Shown: one piece after another, positions 34,707 through 43,577 of the stretch
Position numbering within the stretch: position 1 is the first letter of the stretch
Layout of the letters: each line of letters starts with the position of its first letter
From: Planctomycetota bacterium
GTDB lineage: Bacteria; Planctomycetota; MHYJ01; WSZJ01
Direction: 5' to 3'
Assembly: GCA_009773755.1 (NCBI GenBank)
Contig: WSZJ01000021.1
Coordinates: forward strand, 4,399 to 66,794
Length of the DNA: 62,396 bases
The notes under the pieces: generated by a model
Database searches by the model: none
Seen by the model: the letters and a program-made list of their open reading frames with translations, nothing else
What the model was told of the DNA's origin: nothing
Translations under genes and position numbers: made by a program

Positions 34707-37040
34707 ATGGACTCCCACACCCTCTCCGCCCTTGAATTCGACGTCGTCCGCCGAAAACTGGCCGACGAAGCGTTCACCGACCCTGGCCGGCGCGCCGCGC
34801 TCGCGCTCCAGCCGCTTCCCGATCCGAACGCCGCGCGTTGGATGCAGGATGAGACGATGGAAATGCGGCGCGCGGCCGCGGAAGAGGGGCGGCCTCCGGT
34901 CGACGGGCTGACAGACCTTGCGAAAGTGCTCGTCGCCGCGCGCATCGAAGGCCACCCGCTCGAGCCACAGGAACTGCTCGCGGTCGCCGCTTCGCTCCGA
35001 GCCGCGCGCGCCGTGCTTTCCTGGTCGTCGCGGATCGCGTGGGAGCATCCGAAACTCGACGCGATCGTGGGGAATGTGAAGGCGGAAGCCGAGGCGGAGA
35101 AGCGGATAACGGCGGCGTTCGACGACGCGGGGGCGGTGGCGGACGACGCGAGTCCGGAGCTGGCGGACGTGCGCAAGAAAATCGGGAAGCTCGAGGAGCG
35201 GATCCGGCGGCGGCTTGAGGACGTGATCGGATCGACGAAAGTCTGGCTGCAGGACACGTTCATGACGGTTCGCAACGGGCGCTTTGTGATCCCCGTGAAA
35301 GCCGGCGCGCGAACGAATGTCCCGGGCATCGTGCACGACGCGAGCGATTCGGGCGTCACCGTCTACGTCGAGCCCGCGGCCGTCATTGAGGACGGGAACG
35401 ACCTTGCCGAGTGCCGCGCGAGGGAGCGAGCCGAAGTGCGCCGCATTCTGACCGCGCTGTCGGACATCGTGCGCGTCATTCTCCCCGCGGTCGAAACGAA
35501 CCAGCGCGCTCTCGCCGCCCTCGACCTCGCGGCGGCCCGGGCGCGCTTCTCCGAGCGCTGGAACTGCGTCCGCGCCGAGATCGACGACAAGTGCCGCGTC
35601 CGTCTGGAGGGCGCGCGCCACCCCGCGCTTCTGTTCAAGGGAATCGACACCGTCCCGATCGACGTCCGGCTCGGCGACGACTTCCAGGTCCTCGTCATCA
35701 CCGGCCCCAACACGGGCGGCAAGTCCGTCGCGCTGAAAACCGTCGGCCTCCTCCATGTCATGGCGCTCGCCGGCCTCCACATCCCCGCGAAAATCGGCGC
35801 GCGCATCGGCTTTTTCACGAACGTCTGCGCCGACATCGGCGACGAACAATCGATCGAGCAGTCGCTCTCCACCTTCTCCGCCCACCTCAAACGCATCACC
35901 GAACTTCTCCCCGCCGCCAACTCCACCACCCTCGTCCTCCTCGACGAACTCGGCGCCGGCACCGACCCCACCGAGGGCGGAGCGCTGGGGTGCGCGATTC
36001 TGGAAGCGCTTCTTGCCAGCGGCGCGAAGGTGATCGCGACCACTCACCTCGGCGACATCAAGACCTTCGCCGCCACCACCGCCGGCGTCGTCAACGGATC
36101 GGTGCTCTTCGATGTGCAGACTCTTCGCCCGATGTACACGCTCACGATCGGCATTCCCGGCCAGTCCAACGCCTTTGCGATAGCGCGGCGGCTCGGACTT
36201 CTGGAGGAAGTCGTGAAGCGCGCCGAGGCGTTCGTCGGCGGCCGGGAGCGCCTGCTCGAACGGGCGATCGGCGGGCTCAGCGCCGCGCGCGACGAGGCCG
36301 AGCGCGACCGCGTCGCCATGGGAAAGGCCCGCGCCGATGCCGAAATCGCCGAAGCCCGCGCAAAAGCGAAAATCCAGGACGCCGTCGAGGAGAAGCGGTC
36401 CGCGATGGAAGCGGCGGCGCGCGAGGCGGCGGAGCTCGTCGGGAGGGCGCGCGCGGAAGTCCAGTCGGCGCTCGACGACGTTCGGCAGAAGCGAGTGGCG
36501 CCGAAAGAGGCGCAGCGCCGCCTGGATTCCGCTCACCGTGAGATGGCGCAGAAGGCGCACCAGCTGGAGCGACCCGGAACGCCGCTCGCGCCCGGGGAAG
36601 TCAAGCCGGGGATGGCGGTTCACCTCCGTTCACTGAGCCAGGACGGCGTCGTGCTCGCGGTAAGGGGCGGAAAGGGAAGGGCGACCGTTTCGTGCGGCGG
36701 GATGGAAATCGAGGTCGCGCTGGAAGACCTGGTTCGCGGAGAGGCGCCGCGCGTCGAGGCCGGCGCCCCGGCAGTTCACCGTTCTGCGCCGGAAGCGCCT
36801 CGCGAAATCGATCTCCGTGGTTTGCGCGTCGAGGAGGCCCAGCGCCGCATCGGGAAAGAAATCGACGTGTGCCTGCGGGCCGGCTGCGAATCGGTGCGCG
36901 TCATTCACGGGTTCGGGACCGGCGCGCTGGGGCAGGCGGCCACGGAATTCCTGCGGCGGCATCCGCAGGTTTCACACTTCCGCACCGGCAAAGCGGATGA
37001 GGGCGGTGGAGGCGTTCTGGTAGTGACGTTCCGCGCCTGA
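34707..37040 (+). CDS. mutS2: Endonuclease MutS2
   Basis: 777 residues with full architecture. N-terminal MutS core/lever helices begin MDSHTLSALEFDVVRRKLAD. The ABC-type ATPase has Walker A TGPNTGGKS near 331, STFSAHLKRITELL and Walker B LVLLDELGAGTDP. A long coiled coil (about 500-630) follows, then a KOW-like segment, and a C-terminal Smr nuclease domain (about 695-777, IDLRGLRVEEAQRRI, VRVIHGFGTGALGQA). MutS2 acts on branched DNA and on stalled, collided ribosomes in characterised bacteria. A GACTCCC repeat follows the stop. Confidence 0.93.
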   Translation: MDSHTLSALEFDVVRRKLADEAFTDPGRRAALALQPLPDPNAARWMQDETMEMRRAAAEEGRPPVDGLTDLAKVLVAARIEGHPLEPQELLAVAASLRAARAVLSWSSRIAWEHPKLDAIVGNVKAEAEAEKRITAAFDDAGAVADDASPELADVRKKIGKLEERIRRRLEDVIGSTKVWLQDTFMTVRNGRFVIPVKAGARTNVPGIVHDASDSGVTVYVEPAAVIEDGNDLAECRARERAEVRRILTALSDIVRVILPAVETNQRALAALDLAAARARFSERWNCVRAEIDDKCRVRLEGARHPALLFKGIDTVPIDVRLGDDFQVLVITGPNTGGKSVALKTVGLLHVMALAGLHIPAKIGARIGFFTNVCADIGDEQSIEQSLSTFSAHLKRITELLPAANSTTLVLLDELGAGTDPTEGGALGCAILEALLASGAKVIATTHLGDIKTFAATTAGVVNGSVLFDVQTLRPMYTLTIGIPGQSNAFAIARRLGLLEEVVKRAEAFVGGRERLLERAIGGLSAARDEAERDRVAMGKARADAEIAEARAKAKIQDAVEEKRSAMEAAAREAAELVGRARAEVQSALDDVRQKRVAPKEAQRRLDSAHREMAQKAHQLERPGTPLAPGEVKPGMAVHLRSLSQDGVVLAVRGGKGRATVSCGGMEIEVALEDLVRGEAPRVEAGAPAVHRSAPEAPREIDLRGLRVEEAQRRIGKEIDVCLRAGCESVRVIHGFGTGALGQAATEFLRRHPQVSHFRTGKADEGGGGVLVVTFRA

Positions 37041-37058
37041 ATTCAGCAGGGACACGGG

Positions 37059-37120
37059 AGACACCCGCTCGTGGTCTACGCCTCCCGACTCCGAACTCCC
37101 GTCTCCCGTCTGTTCTTTAA
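37059..37120. repeat. Repeat hairpin with GACTCCC units
   Basis: GACACGGGAGACACC text at 37050-37064 is complementary in part to TCCCGTCTCCCGTC at 37099-37112. Degenerate GACTCCC units lie between. The element sits between convergent stops of mutS2 and the 37128 gene, and TTCTTTAAAGAA (37114-37125) adds a perfect palindrome. Confidence 0.6.
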
Positions 37121-37127
37121 AGAACCG

Positions 37128-37364
37128 CTAGCCGCCCTTCGCTTCCCCGATCTTCCAGTGCTTCTCAAAATCCGCCTGCGTCGACGGCAACATCATCTCC
37201 GGCCGGAACAGCACCTTGATCACCGGATCCGGCGTCAGCGTCGTCTCCCCGGTCATCGGCAGGTGCGTCACGACCCGGTTCACGGTCAGGTCGTCCTCGC
37301 ACTCGTAGTACATCCACGCCTCGCCCTTCATCGGCACGAACTGGGACATCTTCAGGTATTTCAT
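37128..37364 (-). CDS. Small hypothetical protein
   Basis: 78 residues, MKYLKMSQFVPMKGEAWMYY and onward, with no signal peptide or span. It has protein-like composition and a TAG stop next to the repeat. No family recognised. Confidence 0.5.
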   Translation of the reverse strand: MKYLKMSQFVPMKGEAWMYYECEDDLTVNRVVTHLPMTGETTLTPDPVIKVLFRPEMMLPSTQADFEKHWKIGEAKGG

Positions 37365-37482
37365 GCGCGGGATTCTATGCCACGCCGCCGCGGCGTCCCC
37401 AATTTTCGGCTCTTCCGCATGTCCCCGAATTTACGGCAGCGCCCTTCGCGACTCCCGGCTAGAATCCCGCCGTCACCCCACG

Positions 37483-38703
37483 ATGCCATTTTTCACACGC
37501 GACCAGCAGGACGCCCTCGAGGCCCTTCATCACGCCAACCCGGCGCACCGCGACCTCCTCGAATTCCTCTCCGGGCCGCTCTCGAGTTTCGCCGCCGAAA
37601 AAGTCGCGCCCCGCGCCGCGCGCAACGACGCCGAGGAATCGTTCGCGGCCGACAACCTCCGCGCGCTCGGCGAACTCGGCTTCATGTCGCTCCCCTTCCC
37701 CGAAAAGTACGACGGCATGAACGCCTGCTTCTCCTACCTCGCCGCCGGCATGGAGACGCTCGCCAAGGCCGACGCCGGATTCACGCTCGCCATCGCCATC
37801 CACGGAACGGCGACCGATGGCATCTACCGCTTCGCCAGCGACCGCCTCAAGGACAAGTACGTCGAGAAGCTGTCGCACGGCCGGCTCATGGGCTGCTTCG
37901 GGCTGACCGAGACGACCTCGGGGTCGGACGCGAAGACGATGAAGTGCTGCTGGACGCGCGATGCGGCGACGGGCGACTACCTGCTCAACGGCGGAAAGTA
38001 CTGGATCACCAACGGCATGACCGCCGACGTGTTTTTCATCATGGCGAAGGGGCCGGACGGGAAAGTCAGCGCGTTCGCGGTGGAGAAGGGGTGGAAGGGG
38101 ACGTTCGAGCAGCACAAGATCGAGGGAAAGATGGGGGTGCGCGGCTCGAACACGGCGGAGCTGGTGTTCGCCGACTACCGCGTCCCGAAGGACCAGCTGA
38201 TCGGCGAGGAAGGCAAGGGCTTCAACTACGCGATGCACATGCTCAACGGCGGCCGCGTCACGATCGGCGCGTGGTCGACCGGGATCGCGCAGGGCGCCTA
38301 CGAAAAGTTCGTGAAGTACGCGCACGAGCGCGAGCTCTTCGGGAAGCGGCTGATCGACCTCGACAACACGCGCCGCGAGATGAGCGAGATGCAGATCGGG
38401 ATCAACGCGGGGCGGCTGATGACCTACCAGGCGGCGTGGTGGAAGACGAAAGGCGCGGACATCGCGGCAAAGGCCGCCATGGCCAAGGTGATGGCGACGG
38501 AGTCCTCGGTCCACGTAGCCGAGCGCGCGATCGAGCTCGCCGGCGGCTTCGGGTACGTCGCCGACTCCCGGATCGAGCGGCACCTGCGCGACGCGCTCCT
38601 CGGCCGGATCGGGGAGGGGGCGAACGAGGTGCTGAAGATCATGGTGATTCCGCGAGCGCTGGAGCGCGAGTTCGGCGAGCGGCCGCTGACGAATCTGTGG
38701 TAG
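37483..38703 (+). CDS. Acyl-CoA dehydrogenase, possibly isovaleryl-CoA dehydrogenase
   Basis: 406 residues. FAD-binding and substrate regions are intact: LMGCFGLTETTSGSDAKTMK, YWITNGMTADVFFIMAKG, KMGVRGSNTAELVFADYRVP and LAGGFGYVADSRIERHLRDA. Glu378 in RIGEGANEVLK lies where medium-chain enzymes carry the catalytic base. Its presence near MCC, hydratase and HMG-CoA lyase genes suggests isovaleryl-CoA as substrate, but isovaleryl-CoA dehydrogenases usually place the base elsewhere, so a general acyl-CoA role is equally possible. Confidence 0.8.
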   Translation: MPFFTRDQQDALEALHHANPAHRDLLEFLSGPLSSFAAEKVAPRAARNDAEESFAADNLRALGELGFMSLPFPEKYDGMNACFSYLAAGMETLAKADAGFTLAIAIHGTATDGIYRFASDRLKDKYVEKLSHGRLMGCFGLTETTSGSDAKTMKCCWTRDAATGDYLLNGGKYWITNGMTADVFFIMAKGPDGKVSAFAVEKGWKGTFEQHKIEGKMGVRGSNTAELVFADYRVPKDQLIGEEGKGFNYAMHMLNGGRVTIGAWSTGIAQGAYEKFVKYAHERELFGKRLIDLDNTRREMSEMQIGINAGRLMTYQAAWWKTKGADIAAKAAMAKVMATESSVHVAERAIELAGGFGYVADSRIERHLRDALLGRIGEGANEVLKIMVIPRALEREFGERPLTNLW

Positions 38704-38705
38704 AA

Positions 38706-38892
38706 GTGCGGCTGGCGGAGGCTGCGGAGGCTGGCGGAAGCTGCGGACGCTAACGACCACCGTCATTCGCCAGGCAATTCGCCGAAACAGAAACGTCAGC
38801 GCCGACTTCACTTTCTCTGCATTTTGCAGTTAGCCTCCGCAGCCTCCGCAGCCTCCGCAGCCTACGCCAGCCTCCGCCCGCCTCCGCCAGCC
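38706..38892. repeat. GGCGGAGGCT/AGCCTCCGC repeat hairpin between convergent genes
   Basis: The left arm (38711-38746) has GGCTGGCGGAGGCTGCGG units and the right arm (38826-38892) has AGCCTCCGC units of period nine. The arms are complementary over tens of bases. It abuts the stops at 38703 and 38900 and probably acts as a bidirectional terminator. Confidence 0.8.
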
Positions 38893-38899
38893 CCTCCTT

Positions 38900-41800
38900 C
38901 TATCGCGCCTCCACCGAGCTGACCCGATAAAGCACTTTCGGCTCCGCAAAATACGTCACCGTCAGATCGTCCAGGATCGGCGACATCACCACGGGGACCA
39001 TCGCCGCCACCTCGAACCAGCCCAGGTAGTACACCTCCGTCCCGGCTTTCACCGTCGTCTTCACCGGCAATCCCGCGCAGCCGTCGTAATAGTACGAGTC
39101 GAGATAACTCCCCCCCGTCTTCGTGCGGATCGACGGCGTGATGTGCCCGAACGACGTCGTCGGCGCCGCGCCGTCATGCCCGTACAGATGCACGTGCCAG
39201 GGATGGTAGTGCGTGCACATCACCGTCCCGATCGTCACTTCGCCCCCGCCAGCAACGGCCGTTTCCACCGCCGTCAGCCGCTTCTTGTACACACCCGCCT
39301 TCTCCCCCTTGTACCCCTTCCCGCTCTTGAACGTCGTCCCGTCGAAGTAGGTCATGCTGTGGAAGCGGTTCCGCGGCGTGAAGGCCGTGTCGTGGCTCCG
39401 CCAGTGGTGGATCACGAGGTTGTCGATCGTTCCGATCGTCGACGGCTGGCTCATGCCGAAGGGGCTTCCGGTGAACTGCAGCTTGCTCAGGATTTCCATC
39501 CGGGGGCCCGTTCCCCAGTCGTTGTTCGGGTACACGCCGATGAACGGGGTCGGCAGGGCCATCGCCTTCACGTCGAACACGTCCTTCCCGACTACAGAGG
39601 CCACGTCCACGCCGTCGCCGGTAATCCCGGACGCCGGTTTCCCGTCGACAAACAGCATCGCGTTCGGCGGGATCGTCACCGTCGACCCGTCCGCCAGCGT
39701 TTTCACTTCTTCCGGCATCACGGAAATCTCGATGTGATGCCAGGTGTGCGCGCGGAAGTCGTGGTCGCGATAGATCACGTAATGCTTGCCGGCCTGGTAG
39801 AGGTTGTAGAAGACCCGCGACCCTTGCACGTAGACCCATTGCTCGTAGTTTGTCCCGTGCGTCGCCGCGCCCAGCCCCCACAGGTGCATCCGTGAGCACG
39901 GTCCCGCGTTCAGCGTCGTCGCCGCGGCAGTCTTCGGAAGCCCCTTCGCCCACTCCCAGTGGTCGATCTCGGGCTTGTAGACGAACTCGACCGTGAAGCG
40001 GCTCGTCGGGAGCTCGTCGCCCCAGATCGTGTGGAACCGGCGGCGCTTCAGGTAGTTCACATAGAGCCCGAACGGCTGGATGTCCGCGCCGTCTTCGAAG
40101 AAACCCGTCCCGATCGTGTTGAGGGCGCCGGTCGGCTGGATCTGGTAGGCGCGCTTCGGCGAGAACCCGCCCGCCGACTTGTATTCCGTGTCCGAGGTGA
40201 GCGAATTCGCAGGGCTGTTGGAGGTCATCGTCCCTTCACAATCCGGGGACGTAAACGCGTACTCCGGATTGGTCGGGTTCGGCAGGACGTGTTTCTGCAG
40301 GTTCGGCGCCTTCGTCGCGTGCGACAGGTTCGGCCCGATTTTGCCGAGGTTGAATCCCCACACGCCGCTCACCATGCAGTCCTTCCCCGAGTTCTTCCAG
40401 TCGACGAGGTTCCAGGCACAGCTCGCCGACTGGCCGGGAAGCGGCTTGCGGCACATTTTCGAAGTCGAAGTGTTGAAGTCGAGGGGAGTCATGCCGGACA
40501 GGATGTTGACGGGACCGTTGAGCGTCAGGTACCCGTCGTAGTCCGACGCCCAGGAGACGTCGTTGGTCGCGCTCTTGTACCGCGTCGACGACAGGAGCGG
40601 GTTGTTGTAGGGATACTCGGGCATCGACACGATCGGCGGAAACCCGTCGGCGTACAGATCTCCTTCGCCGCTTCCCGGATCGTCGTTCGTCCAGCTGCGG
40701 TCCTTCTCGAACTGTTCCTGCGTCGTGATGCGGATCGCGTCGAAGATCTTGACGATGGTCTCGACTCGCTCCTGAGCCAGAACTTTTCCGCCCGCGACGA
40801 CGCGCCCCAGCGACTCGATCTCGAACAGTCCCATCGAAGAGAAGCACCACTCGGTGGACTTCTGCGTGATGTCGGATTTGTCGAGCCGCACGAGGTCCTT
40901 CGATTCCGTCAGCGGATTCGGGTCGACGAGCAGCAGGTCCGGGTTCATTTTCCGGATGTCGGTGTTCGGGTTGCCGTTGGCGTGGATGAGCGACTTCTGG
41001 AAGCGGTCGAGGCCGGGGATCTTGTCGATGACCTCGGACCGGAAGTGCATCCAGTCGTTGTACGACCAGGCGCCGGCGGGCGTGCCGAAGGTGTAGCGGG
41101 CGTTGATGATGTGGTCCGCCGCGACTTCCGCCTGCGCCTGCGTGATGGCGATGTTGCGCGTCACGAGGTGCGCCGTCGCGTGGTCGTAATCGACGAACTT
41201 CGCCGTGAGCCCCCACAGCATCGCGACGAGCACTTCACGGCTCGCCGTGTTGACGTTGATCGGCGCGCGGGGTTCTTTCCACTGGTTGGTGCCGCCGAAC
41301 TTGGCGGCCTTCGTCGCCGCGCCGGACGCGGTCACGAACTGTGTCGCGATGCCGCCGCGGTCGATGATGTCGGCGGGGGTCGGAGGAGCGCTGGCCGGGA
41401 AACCTGCGGGCTTGGGGCCGAAGTGCATCGTGGTGTAGTCGACCCAGGCATGGCAGGAGATGAAGTCGCGGACCTTGCCGAAGCGCGCGCGGCCTTCGGC
41501 GGACCCGAGTTTCGCGATGAAGACGAGCTCGAGGACTTCGCCCTTGTGCGCGAAGGGTTTGTTTCGGGCTTTCGCGGCGGCGACCATCTCGTCGCCGAGC
41601 TTGAACGGCGCGGGGAGCCCGGCGTCGAGATTGACGATGGCGCCGAGATTGTTCAGGAGGCGCTGGATCTGGGGGTTCTGGTCGTTGACGAAAAGCTGGG
41701 AAGCGCAGTCCACGGCCTTGACGGCGTAGAAGTCGCCGTCGATCTCGTAGCTCCCCGGCATGCTGCCGCTCATCCAGGCGCGCGCAGGATCACCGAAGGA

Positions 41801-42211
41801 GAGACCGGCGGGGACGCCGCTGAGGAGAGCGTCGTCGCAGACCTGCTCGAGCCGGCGGGACGGCGCTCCGTAGGGCCGGCTGGGGGTGTACCCGCCGAGG
41901 GCCGCGATCGTCGCGGGCGAATAGGTCAAGCTGCCGACGGGGCCGTTGAGCATCTCGCGGTAGTACCAGTCGTTGCGCGTGTCGTCCCAGGCCTGGATGA
42001 GGTTGCGAGCGCGGATCGCTGCGAGGGCGCGCTCGACGCCCGAGTCGGCGAGGAGGCGGGCGCGGACCTTGTCGACGTAGGAAGCGGAGACTGCGCGTTC
42101 GACGCGCGACAGGGTTGCGAAGGCGGCGGCGAGAAGGCCCAGGACGCCGAGGATTCCAAGGGCGACGAGGATGACGAAGCCACGGTCGTGGAAGCGGCGG
42201 GCGAGGCGCAT
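38900..42211 (-). CDS. Very large GspK-like type II secretion/pilin-type protein
   Basis: 1103 residues. The N-terminus, RGFVILVALGILGVLGLLAA, is a prepilin-like hydrophobic helix, followed by SRVERAVSASYVDKVRARLL and GVERALA, typical of general secretion protein K. Residues 350-450 hold the GspK-type helical repeat (INVNTASREVLVAMLWGL). Beyond about 500 the protein continues for 600 residues with a concanavalin/LamG-like segment (FVYKPEIDHWEWAKGL, HTWHHIEISVMPEE, MLFVDGKPASG). Normal GspK is about 300-350 residues. Start at MRLARRFHDRGFVIL, not 40 codons upstream. Confidence 0.7.
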   Translation of the reverse strand: MRLARRFHDRGFVILVALGILGVLGLLAAAFATLSRVERAVSASYVDKVRARLLADSGVERALAAIRARNLIQAWDDTRNDWYYREMLNGPVGSLTYSPATIAALGGYTPSRPYGAPSRRLEQVCDDALLSGVPAGLSFGDPARAWMSGSMPGSYEIDGDFYAVKAVDCASQLFVNDQNPQIQRLLNNLGAIVNLDAGLPAPFKLGDEMVAAAKARNKPFAHKGEVLELVFIAKLGSAEGRARFGKVRDFISCHAWVDYTTMHFGPKPAGFPASAPPTPADIIDRGGIATQFVTASGAATKAAKFGGTNQWKEPRAPINVNTASREVLVAMLWGLTAKFVDYDHATAHLVTRNIAITQAQAEVAADHIINARYTFGTPAGAWSYNDWMHFRSEVIDKIPGLDRFQKSLIHANGNPNTDIRKMNPDLLLVDPNPLTESKDLVRLDKSDITQKSTEWCFSSMGLFEIESLGRVVAGGKVLAQERVETIVKIFDAIRITTQEQFEKDRSWTNDDPGSGEGDLYADGFPPIVSMPEYPYNNPLLSSTRYKSATNDVSWASDYDGYLTLNGPVNILSGMTPLDFNTSTSKMCRKPLPGQSASCAWNLVDWKNSGKDCMVSGVWGFNLGKIGPNLSHATKAPNLQKHVLPNPTNPEYAFTSPDCEGTMTSNSPANSLTSDTEYKSAGGFSPKRAYQIQPTGALNTIGTGFFEDGADIQPFGLYVNYLKRRRFHTIWGDELPTSRFTVEFVYKPEIDHWEWAKGLPKTAAATTLNAGPCSRMHLWGLGAATHGTNYEQWVYVQGSRVFYNLYQAGKHYVIYRDHDFRAHTWHHIEISVMPEEVKTLADGSTVTIPPNAMLFVDGKPASGITGDGVDVASVVGKDVFDVKAMALPTPFIGVYPNNDWGTGPRMEILSKLQFTGSPFGMSQPSTIGTIDNLVIHHWRSHDTAFTPRNRFHSMTYFDGTTFKSGKGYKGEKAGVYKKRLTAVETAVAGGGEVTIGTVMCTHYHPWHVHLYGHDGAAPTTSFGHITPSIRTKTGGSYLDSYYYDGCAGLPVKTTVKAGTEVYYLGWFEVAAMVPVVMSPILDDLTVTYFAEPKVLYRVSSVEAR

Positions 42212-42602
42212 GGGCGGAGGCTCCGAAATAAAAACATCGGTGGCGCCGTCGCCGGGCCGGAGAGTCTCCGGTGCGGCGCCGTCGCGGGTTTTGAGACAGG
42301 GTCTGCGCTGGCAGGGAGGCGGGGGTCGCAAGCGGCAGGCCAGATGATGAAGAAGGTTAATCTTAGCCGCAAACCGTTGTATATATTATACTTCTGTCAA
42401 TTAACTTCCTTCATCTAAAACTCGAGCGCCCGTTACCTTTCCCGGCGCAGGTTACCTCAGCGTGACTTCCGCAACCCATCCCCGTCCCGTAAAAAGCCGT
42501 GGCGTCGCGGCAACCCGCGACGCCACCCAGGTTTCGATAGGACCTCAGTCCGCCCCTCAATCCGGACCTGGCCTTTCCTACCCCCTACTCACTACCCCCT
42601 AC
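42212..42602. other. Intergenic region with AT-rich palindrome
   Basis: A 391-base gap without coding signal. Arms 42346-42361 and 42400-42415 form a 16-bp inverted repeat with two mismatches around an AT-rich core, unlike the surrounding GC-rich DNA. On the minus strand TATAAT is at 42390-42385, a possible -10 for the GspK-like gene, but a good -35 is missing. The left part, nearest the gene, is GC-rich leader. The end nearest 42602 holds GGGTAGT-family repeat. Confidence 0.5.
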
Positions 42603-42604
42603 CT
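42577..42604. repeat. CCCCTACT-type repeat, single arm
   Basis: Reverse-complement GGGTAGT-family text (CTACCCCCTACTCACTACCC), running into the TAG stop of the rhodanese-GPx gene (complement of 42603-42605). Confidence 0.7.
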
Positions 42605-43499
42605 ACTTCTTCTCCAGCTCCCCCTCAATCACCTTCACCACCTCCTCATCACTCACCTTCACCTTCGGCTCCATCCTCTTCACGACCTTCCCCTCCCGGC
42701 TCACCAGGAACTTCGTAAAGTTCCACTTGATCTCCCCCGAGAATCCGGCGTTCGTCTTCTCCCCGGTCAGGAATTCGTACAGCGGACAGATCCCGTCCCC
42801 CTTCACCACCGCCTTCGACAGCATAGGGAACGTGACTGAGTATTCTTTCGTGCAGAACTCCCTGATCTCCGCGTCCGTCCCCGGCTCCTGCGCGCCAAAT
42901 TCGTTTGCCGGCACGCCGATCACCACGAGCCCCTTCTCCTTGTACTTCCCGTACAGCGCCTCCAGGTCCTTGTACTGCGGCGTCATTCCGCACTTCGACG
43001 CCACGTTGACCAGCACCACGACCTTTCCCTTGTAGTCCCCCAGCTTCACATCTTTTCCGTCGAGCCCCTTCATCGTGAACCCCAGCACTCCTTCCTCCTT
43101 CTTTCCGGTTTCCGCGGGCGCGCTCGACTTGCCCGCCTTCTCCCAGCCCTCAAGCCCTGCGCCGAACACCCGCACGTTCGTGTATCCGAAGCCGACCGCC
43201 CGGTCGGCTGCCTTGTGGCACGTGTGTCACTTCTCGTTCATGCAGTAGAAGACAAGCATCGCCCCCTTGTCTTCCGGCAGGTCCTTCGCCGTGTACTTCA
43301 TCGCGTTCAGCCACTGCGCCCCCGTCACGCGCCGCTTCTCCCAGATGAACTTCGGGTTGTTGTCGTAGATGTTTGCGTCGCCCGAGCGGATGGCCGTGTC
43401 GAGATCTTCGACGCTGATTTCGGTCCAGCCTTCGTCGCCGGCGCTGGTCTGAAGCGCCGTGAAGAGGAGCGCCGCGGAAGCGGCGAGCAGGATGCGCAT
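42603..43499 (-). CDS. Secreted rhodanese-glutathione peroxidase fusion with Sec in the rhodanese loop
   Basis: 298 residues if the UGA at 43229-43227 is Sec91. A signal peptide (1-20) leads to a rhodanese domain (about 25-115) with VTGAQWLNAMKY, then VFYCMNEK-U-HTCHKAADR. The UGA lies in the active-site loop, with Cys94 three residues on. The domain resumes normally with VGFGYTNVRVFGAGLEGW. The second domain (about 145-298) is a glutathione peroxidase with Cys170 (NVASKCGMTPQYKD), VPANEFGAQEPGTD and IKWNFTKFLVSREG. The two redox domains may act together on sulfane or selenane sulfur and peroxides. ATG is preceded by AAAGGAGCT. It lies 78 bases behind the Sec metalloprotease gene. Confidence 0.88.
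43190..43209 (-). promoter_or_regulatory. Candidate bacterial SECIS hairpin, rhodanese-GPx
   Basis: Perfect eight-base-pair stem (43209-43202 with 43197-43190 on the minus strand) closed by a GGGC loop, beginning 17 nt after the UGA. The G-led loop fits the bacterial SECIS preference for a G in the first loop positions. Confidence 0.7.
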
Positions 43500-43577
43500 G
43501 AGAGCTCCTTTAGGGGGAAGAGGTGGGGCGAGAGTGTGCCGAAGAAGCACGGAAGATACAACACGGCGCGCGCTTCG

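Noticed and set aside
39959..42418. Open frame of 819 codons on the plus strand
   Set aside because: It is antisense to the GspK-like gene, has repetitive Arg/Val/Glu composition, and has no start or domain.
42603..43175. Separate glutathione peroxidase gene starting after the UGA
   Set aside because: The residues between the UGA and the first Met complete the rhodanese domain, and there is no ribosome site before that Met.
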